In this document: in pieces, positions 59,018 through 64,000 of the stretch
Position numbering within the stretch: position 1 is the stretch's first letter
Layout of the letters: each line of letters begins with the position of its first letter
From: Micromonospora sp. NBC_01813
Lineage (GTDB): Bacteria; Actinomycetota; Actinomycetes; Mycobacteriales; Micromonosporaceae
Length of the DNA: 64,000 nucleotides
Assembly: GCF_035917335.1 (NCBI RefSeq)
Contig: NZ_CP109067.1
Coordinates: 3,409,001-3,473,000, forward strand
Direction: 5' to 3'
Notes under the pieces: generated by a model
The model's database searches: none
What the model saw: only the letters and a program-made list of their open reading frames with translations
Told to the model about the DNA's origin: nothing
Position numbers and translations under genes: made by a program

Positions 59018-60357
59018 CGGCCGGCTCCGAGAAGTGCCTGGGCCGCCGGTGATCGGGCCGCTGGTCGCTGGGCCACCGGCTCCTGGACCATCGGCGCCCC
59101 GGTCTGCGCTGACTCGCGGCGTTCCCGTTCGACCAGCGCCAACGCGACCGCGGCCACGTAGAAGGCGGCGGTGAGATTCTGGTTGACCAGTCCGTAGAAC
59201 GGCAGCTGCACCAGGCCGATCAGCGGCACGACCGACAGCCACTGGGCGGCCGCCGACCGGGCCGGCCAGCAGGCGGCCGCCACCAGCAGGAACCAGCCGA
59301 TGAAGCAGACCAGGGCCGGGATGCCGTGGCTGAACAGCACCGTCCACAGCTGCCCCTGGGTGCCGATCGGCGCGTTCGCCGAGACGGTGTCGACCTCGAT
59401 CGGGGTGCCGAACCCGAGCAGCGGGGAGCGCTGGACCCAGCGCAGTACCTCCAGATACAGCGACAGCCGGTCGGTGTTGGTGTCGCTGGCGCTGACCCGC
59501 TGATCGATCAGCTCACCGATCGGGATGACCAGGGCAGCCAGCCCGCCGACCGCGACTACGCCGAGCATGGAGGCCAGCACTCGCAGGTTGCCCCGGATGG
59601 CGGCCCGTGCCCCGAGGATGGCCAGCCCGACCCCGAGGCTGAGGAACATGCCCCGGTTGAGGGTGAGGAAGGCCGGCGGCAGCGACAGCGGCAACGCGAC
59701 CAGCAGTACGGTGCGGGCCGGGCCGCGCACTCCGAGCAGCAGGCAGGCCACCACGGCCGGCAACGTCAGGGCGTACGTGCTGCCGAACGTGTTCGTGTAG
59801 GCGAACGGCGCAGCCGGACGGAAGATCGGGTTGAGTGACCGGGCGCTGTACTCGGTGGCCTCGGCGTGCACCATGTCCCGGATGAACGGGTTGCCGGACA
59901 GCGCACCGGGCAGCAGGAACTCGAACGGCGTGGTCAGCTCGAATCGGGGGATCAACACCCCCAGCCAGCCGAGGATGACCAATCCGACGAAGAAGGCGCA
60001 CAGCGGTCCGAGCAGCACGGTCAGCGAGGTCCGCTCCCGGGCCAGCGTGTAGACGTAGCAGCAGACGATCAACGCGGTGAGATAGAAGACCAGCCGCAGG
60101 CCGAAGGTGAGCAACGCGGTGAACGCCGTGAGCTGGGTGCCGCTGACGACGACCAGTGCCAGGAACCCCAACCAGATCCCGCTGCCTACCGGCAGCGGGA
60201 TCCGTCCCCGGACGGTCATGATGATCAGCAGCAGGGTCCCGAAGATCGGCCAGCCGAAGTAGAACAGCCCGGTGATCCACCAGAGCGGCACCAGGCCGAA
60301 CATCAGCCAGAGCGGCCAGATCGGCAGCGCCGGCGGGTGTCGGCCCAGCTCAGCCAC
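59014..60357 (-). CDS. Wzy/O-antigen-ligase-like polymerase
   Basis: 447 residues from GTG 60357. About eleven membrane helices are visible, with one large outer loop (about 270-340) containing SLYLEVLRWVQRSPLLGFGTPIEV and SHGIPALVCF. The GFGTP and SHG elements resemble the conserved loop of the Wzy_C/O-antigen ligase superfamily. It would polymerise repeat units on the outer face of the membrane. It overlaps the upstream Wzz-like gene by eight bases and the flippase gene by four, so the three are translationally coupled. Confidence 0.85.
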   Translation of the reverse strand: MAELGRHPPALPIWPLWLMFGLVPLWWITGLFYFGWPIFGTLLLIIMTVRGRIPLPVGSGIWLGFLALVVVSGTQLTAFTALLTFGLRLVFYLTALIVCCYVYTLARERTSLTVLLGPLCAFFVGLVILGWLGVLIPRFELTTPFEFLLPGALSGNPFIRDMVHAEATEYSARSLNPIFRPAAPFAYTNTFGSTYALTLPAVVACLLLGVRGPARTVLLVALPLSLPPAFLTLNRGMFLSLGVGLAILGARAAIRGNLRVLASMLGVVAVGGLAALVIPIGELIDQRVSASDTNTDRLSLYLEVLRWVQRSPLLGFGTPIEVDTVSANAPIGTQGQLWTVLFSHGIPALVCFIGWFLLVAAACWPARSAAAQWLSVVPLIGLVQLPFYGLVNQNLTAAFYVAAVALALVERERRESAQTGAPMVQEPVAQRPAARSPAAQALLGAGR

Positions 60358-62134
60358 GGCCGCTGCCGGTCAGCACGAAGCCGAGCGGCTCAGCACCCGA
60401 ACTGCGCAGCCGGTCGGTGAGCCGACGCAAATCGGCCAGCCGGGTACGGTCCCGTTCGACCACCACGATCGCGGTGCCGGCCCGCGCCTCCCGTACGCCG
60501 CGCTCGTCGGACTCCGCCGGTGGGGCGTTGAACAGCACGATGCTGCCGTCGCGTGGTGCCTGCGCGTACAGCCCGATGCGGACCATCCCGTCGCCGACGG
60601 TGAGCGCGTCCGCGGGCAGGGTCCGGACCGGGATGGTGGCCGACACCGAACCGCTGGTCGACGGGCGTCCCGCTGACCCACGCTCGGCCCCGGGATGCCC
60701 GTCACCGGCCTGGCGGGCGGCGGTGGCACCGGACTGGCCCGGCTGGCCGGCGCCGGGCTGGCCGGCGGACGGCGTCGGCCGGGGCGACGGGCGGCGCTGC
60801 GCACCGATCGCCGATTCCACCGCGTCCGTCATCCGGGGCAGGATGACGGTCCGGTCGTTGTCCGCGCCGGGCAGCGAGAAGACGATGGTGCTGTCGGAAT
60901 CCGTGCTGTCGCCGGGCCTGCGGTCCGGCGGCGCGACGTCGCCGACTGGCTGGGTTCTGTCACCGGCCGGCGTCGGCTGCTGGGGTTCGGCCCCGGCCTG
61001 CGCCGCCACGAACGGGCCGGACGGCACCCGTCGCCGGTCCGACAGCAGCGCCTCGCGCAGCGCGGCGACCCGGTGGCTGTCGTCACCGACGTACACGTCC
61101 TGGCCGTCCGCGGCGAGCGCGACGGCGAGGCTGGCCGTCATCGGGGTGGTGTCCTCCCGGTTGCGCGACGAGATCACCACGACCGGGGTGCGTACCTCCT
61201 TGCGCAGCTGCTCGGCGATGGCCATGCCGACGTACCGGATGTCCGCGTCGACGGTACGGCCGTCGGTGCGCAGCCCACGCCGACGCACCGTGCCGAGCAA
61301 CGGCAGCCCGCTGGCGTCGACGGCGTCCGACTCGCTGCGCACCCGACGGTCCGCCGACTCGCGCAGGTAGCTCAGCATCATCCCGAGGACCAGCCCGGCG
61401 AGCAGGCCGGCCGCCAGGTACACGGCACGGGGTTGCCCGGCGTTGGTGAGCTGCTGCTGTGCGGTCTGGGTGATCCAGCCGGGGGTGACGTCGATCGCCG
61501 CGATCTCGGTGCGTGCGGCGTTGAGCTGGGTCAGCTGGTTGCTCAGCGATCCGAACTCGGCCAACGCCGCGTCGGCCGCCGTGTCGCTGGACGCGTTCGC
61601 GGCCCGCCGCTGCGCCGCCGCCTGCTGCTCGGCGACCGTGGCGATGCTCTGGTCGTAGGAGGCGAGCATGTCGGCCCGCTGCTGCTCGTACATCTCCTCG
61701 CGGACCTGCAGGTAGGTGGCGGCGGCGAGGTTGACCGACTCGACGGCGGTGTCGACGGTGCCGGCGGCGTAGGTGAACCGCAGGATCTGACCGCCGGCGG
61801 GCACCTCGATCTGCAGCGCCTGGCGGACGGTCACCATTTCCTCGGTGCGCGCGTCGGCGATCCGGGTCAGCACCTCGGTGCTGGTGGCGATGCCGCTCTC
61901 CACGTTCATGTTGATCGAGCGGTCCGAGCCGGCTCCCGGGTAGGTGAAGGCGTCGGTCACCACCGGTCGGACCGCGACGACCGCCGTCGCCGAGGCGGAC
62001 GGCGGCGCCACCACCAGGTACCCGATCGCGAGCAGTAGCCCGACGACCGCGCCGCCGGTGACGATCGGCCACCGAAGCAGCGGCACCCGGAGCAGGTCGC
62101 TGAGGGTCACGGTGCGCTGCTGCTGCTCACTCAT
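60350..62134 (-). CDS. Wzz-like chain-length protein with degenerate BY-kinase domain
   Basis: 594 residues from ATG 62134. TM1 is at 22-42 and TM2 at 238-258, enclosing an extracellular domain with a Gln/Ala-rich coiled coil (about 140-215), the Wzz layout. The C-terminal part aligns with bacterial tyrosine kinases, but the P-loop reads ISSRNREDTTPMTASLA (321-337): the Gly-Lys of Walker A is missing, and Walker A' is VYVGDDSHR. No Tyr cluster ends the protein. A Pro/Gly/Ser-rich insert spans about 370-500. It probably keeps the chain-length role while lacking kinase activity. Confidence 0.84.
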   Translation of the reverse strand: MSEQQQRTVTLSDLLRVPLLRWPIVTGGAVVGLLLAIGYLVVAPPSASATAVVAVRPVVTDAFTYPGAGSDRSINMNVESGIATSTEVLTRIADARTEEMVTVRQALQIEVPAGGQILRFTYAAGTVDTAVESVNLAAATYLQVREEMYEQQRADMLASYDQSIATVAEQQAAAQRRAANASSDTAADAALAEFGSLSNQLTQLNAARTEIAAIDVTPGWITQTAQQQLTNAGQPRAVYLAAGLLAGLVLGMMLSYLRESADRRVRSESDAVDASGLPLLGTVRRRGLRTDGRTVDADIRYVGMAIAEQLRKEVRTPVVVISSRNREDTTPMTASLAVALAADGQDVYVGDDSHRVAALREALLSDRRRVPSGPFVAAQAGAEPQQPTPAGDRTQPVGDVAPPDRRPGDSTDSDSTIVFSLPGADNDRTVILPRMTDAVESAIGAQRRPSPRPTPSAGQPGAGQPGQSGATAARQAGDGHPGAERGSAGRPSTSGSVSATIPVRTLPADALTVGDGMVRIGLYAQAPRDGSIVLFNAPPAESDERGVREARAGTAIVVVERDRTRLADLRRLTDRLRSSGAEPLGFVLTGSGRG

Positions 62135-62705
62135 CGAATGTCTTCACAATCTGTTGCGGGTTTCCGACCACCACGACGCCGTCGGGTACATCGGTCCGGA
62201 CGATGGTCCCGGCGCCGACGACACTGTCGCGTCCGATCCGGACACCCTTCATCACCAGGGCGTGGGCGCCGATCCAGACGTTCTCACCGACGGAGATGGG
62301 CGCTCGGGTGAGCGCGGTCGCTGGCTCGTGCCGCAGCTGCGGCGGGAGGTTGTGGAAGTCGTTGTCCATCAGCTCACAGTCCGACAGCAGACAGCGATCG
62401 CCGACCTCGACTGTGGTCCAACTGCCGATCCAGGTGGCGTTCAGCAGGCAGTCCGCACCGATCTGAACCTCGCCGGGTCCAGCGAACCGGACGAGCTTGT
62501 TGAGCCGGGTACGGTCGCCGATCGTCACCCGTACCCCACGTCGGAGGCGGACCCGGCCCCGAATCTCGACGTCGTCGCCGAGTTGGAGGCGGGGGTAGCG
62601 CAGCCGGTAGTAGCCACGTTTGACCGCGAATACGGTCCGCAGCAGCAGTCCGTGACGGCGTGTGGTCGACCCCACCGGCCCGCCCTCTCTATCGATAGGT
62701 GTCAC
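62127..62705 (-). CDS. Hexapeptide-repeat (left-handed beta-helix) acyltransferase
   Basis: 192 residues from 62705. Hexapeptide repeats dominate: VEIRGRVRLRRGVRVTIGDRTRL, then VQIGADCLLNATWIGSWTTVEVGDRCLL, and ISVGENVWIGAHALVMKGVRIGRDSVVGAGTIV, seen through motifs such as VTIGD, VQIGA, VWIGAHALV and VVGAGTIV. DNDFHNLP carries the catalytic His loop of the LacA/WbbJ type. It likely O-acetylates a sugar of the polymer. It overlaps the Wzz-like gene by eight bases and appears to lead the operon. Confidence 0.88.
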   Translation of the reverse strand: MTPIDREGGPVGSTTRRHGLLLRTVFAVKRGYYRLRYPRLQLGDDVEIRGRVRLRRGVRVTIGDRTRLNKLVRFAGPGEVQIGADCLLNATWIGSWTTVEVGDRCLLSDCELMDNDFHNLPPQLRHEPATALTRAPISVGENVWIGAHALVMKGVRIGRDSVVGAGTIVRTDVPDGVVVVGNPQQIVKTFDE

Positions 62706-62787
62706 ACCCTACAAAATGCCCGGTGGGCCGGCAGCATGGAAGCTGATGCCGACCCACCGGGACTACCGGTCAATTGTTTCCGATCGA

Positions 62788-64000
62788 TTACTCGGCCGCG
62801 AAAAACATCGATCGGTTGTTCCAGCTGCCCAACGGGTCGGGCTCCGCGATCACGACACTCTCCGCGCCGGCCACCGCGACGTCGGCCGTCGGGTCGAACG
62901 GCACACTGCGCAGTCCACCGTCGGTGGACCCGTACACGATGTTGCCGCCCACCCAGGCCATGCCGCGCACCGACGTCCACACCACGTCACTGGTCGGGGC
63001 GGTGAACTCGGTCGCGCCGAGGTAGTTTCCGTCCAGCTCGAAGTACCGGTAGAACAGCTGGTTGTTGCCGCTGCCGGTCCGGGTGTAGTACAGCCGCCCG
63101 TCGAGGTAGAAGGCCGCGTTCAGGGAGAGCGCGTTGAACCAGGCGTTGTACCCCGAGGACTCCCAGGGGCCGCCGACCGTGTTTCCGTTGAACAGTGAGA
63201 TGTCCAGCCGGCTGCCGGTGGTCGTACCGGTGACCGGGCGGGCCCAGAAGATCCGGTCGTGCACCCGCCACACCGCCCCCGAGTTGACCAGGTTGGGCTG
63301 GCTGGTGACCGTCGCGGCGCCGAGCGAGGTGCCGTCGAAGGGCACCTTGGTCAGGTCACCGGTCCCCGAGGGCAGGTACAGGTAGCCGGTGGTGGCCGTC
63401 GGTGGGTTACGGGGGGTGATGGTCCGCCCGCCGGCGTTCGGGAACATGCCGAGCCGGCCGTGGTACTCGTTGCCCATCCCGTCCGAGTTGTGGCCGAAGT
63501 AGAGCCCGTCGGACCCGAACCAGAGCACCGGCACGGCCGAACCCCAACTGGACGCCCCGGCCGGCAGCGCCGACCCGCCGCTGCGGCGCGGATTCCAGTT
63601 GACCGGCATCCCGGTGGCGACGGTGACCGCACCGATGCCGAGCCGGTCGACGGCGCCGTTGCCGGCGTTGTCGCTGCGGTTCGGGTTGTTCAGCCAGCGG
63701 AAGTGACCGCCGAGATAGGCGATCCCGCTGCGGACCACCACCGAGGTGATGGTGTCGTTGCCGGTGAAATTGAGCCAGGTGCCGTTGATGTTGCCGCCCC
63801 GGGTGGCGGTCTCGTATCGCGCCAACACGTCGCAGTACGCCGTCGGCCAGCCGGTCCCACCGTTGGTGCCGACGACGAAGTAGCTGCTGTCCTCGCCGAA
63901 GCTCAGATCCTGTACGTAGTGGGTGAAGGTCTGCCAGGCGCAGTTGGGCGCGAAGCGGTGGTTGCTGTTCCAGTCGGCCAGGGTCGGGGTGCCGGTCAGG
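62788..64000 (-). CDS. Beta-propeller (delta-60 repeat-like) secreted protein, partial
   Basis: The frame is open from the window end to the TAA/TGA-type stop at 62788; the N-terminus lies outside, giving about 403 visible residues. Repeats such as VVVRSGIAYLGGHFRWLN and GMAWVGGNIVYGSTDGGLRSV alternate strands in the manner of DUF5122/delta-60 propellers. Cysteines in FAPNCAWQTF and TAYCDVL suggest an exported protein. It lies upstream of the acyltransferase gene on the same strand with a spacer of about 80 bases. It may bind or anchor the polysaccharide at the cell surface; that is inference. Confidence 0.78.
   Translation of the reverse strand, partial: LTGTPTLADWNSNHRFAPNCAWQTFTHYVQDLSFGEDSSYFVVGTNGGTGWPTAYCDVLARYETATRGGNINGTWLNFTGNDTITSVVVRSGIAYLGGHFRWLNNPNRSDNAGNGAVDRLGIGAVTVATGMPVNWNPRRSGGSALPAGASSWGSAVPVLWFGSDGLYFGHNSDGMGNEYHGRLGMFPNAGGRTITPRNPPTATTGYLYLPSGTGDLTKVPFDGTSLGAATVTSQPNLVNSGAVWRVHDRIFWARPVTGTTTGSRLDISLFNGNTVGGPWESSGYNAWFNALSLNAAFYLDGRLYYTRTGSGNNQLFYRYFELDGNYLGATEFTAPTSDVVWTSVRGMAWVGGNIVYGSTDGGLRSVPFDPTADVAVAGAESVVIAEPDPLGSWNNRSMFFAAE

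Overview
The window is high-GC actinobacterial DNA with strong G/C third-position bias, many GTG starts, and ATGA or GTGA stop/start overlaps. Gene content fits a filamentous actinomycete, most plausibly Micromonosporaceae; the family is an inference. It contains XRE-TPR regulators with a DUF397 remnant, an Orn oligoribonuclease, tandem lipoprotein L,D-transpeptidases, a hut operon, CopC/YcnI copper proteins and a large Wzx/Wzy-type polysaccharide cluster.

Layout. 1-423 is the 3' end of valS. 453-18000 is mostly accessory DNA lying between valS and a tRNA-Lys(CUU). It opens with two hypothetical genes, a decayed regulator, a Nudix hydrolase, a HAD hydrolase and an intact XRE-TPR regulator. 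It then holds a one-directional operon (5050-13533) of a small ORF, a sugar-nucleotide epimerase, a thymidylate-synthase homologue, a NodU/CmcH-type carbamoyltransferase, a glycosyltransferase-like protein, a P-loop kinase, a methyltransferase, two APH-fold kinases and a histidine phosphatase. This looks like an undescribed pathway for a modified nucleoside. The synthase homologue carries Asp where thymidylate synthases carry the uracil-reading Asn, which predicts a cytosine nucleotide substrate. After the operon come a C/C/H-motif hypothetical gene, a DUF4326 gene, and an unusual Ser/Thr kinase with a propeller-like middle and a DUF4429 tail.

18.0-23.1 kb: tRNA-Lys, two paralogous lipoprotein L,D-transpeptidases, and an FAD monooxygenase-MarR pair behind a perfect 13-bp inverted repeat. 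A 26-bp perfect inverted repeat and tRNA-His follow. 23.1-36.8 kb is mainly housekeeping: orn, a GT87 transferase, a copper module (YcnI, CopC-CopD fusion, MauE-like, DsbA-like and a membrane protein), a CbiMNQO metal transporter with a Nur-like site upstream, a Bcp peroxiredoxin, an HNH nuclease, tRNA-Leu(UAG), a GNAT acetyltransferase, a secreted expansin-like protein and a MOSC protein.

36.9-44.8 kb is a complete histidine utilisation operon: RpiR regulator, hutU, an M20 amidohydrolase, hutF, hutI, hutH. The set converts histidine to glutamate by the deiminase route. The M20 enzyme probably replaces HutG as N-formylglutamate deformylase. 44.8-52.7 kb holds gene remnants and a 2118-residue secreted RHS/YD-repeat polymorphic toxin with a DUF6973-like tip, followed 22 bases downstream by a lipoprotein gene that may encode its immunity protein.

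52.8-64.0 kb is a minus-strand exopolysaccharide locus: GT2, PssE/PssD-like glycosyltransferase halves, an APH-fold protein, a sulfotransferase, a Wzx flippase, a Wzy polymerase, a Wzz-like protein with a degenerate kinase domain, a hexapeptide acyltransferase and a propeller protein cut by the window edge. The sulfotransferase suggests a sulfated polymer. No CRISPR array, rRNA or intact insertion sequence was seen.
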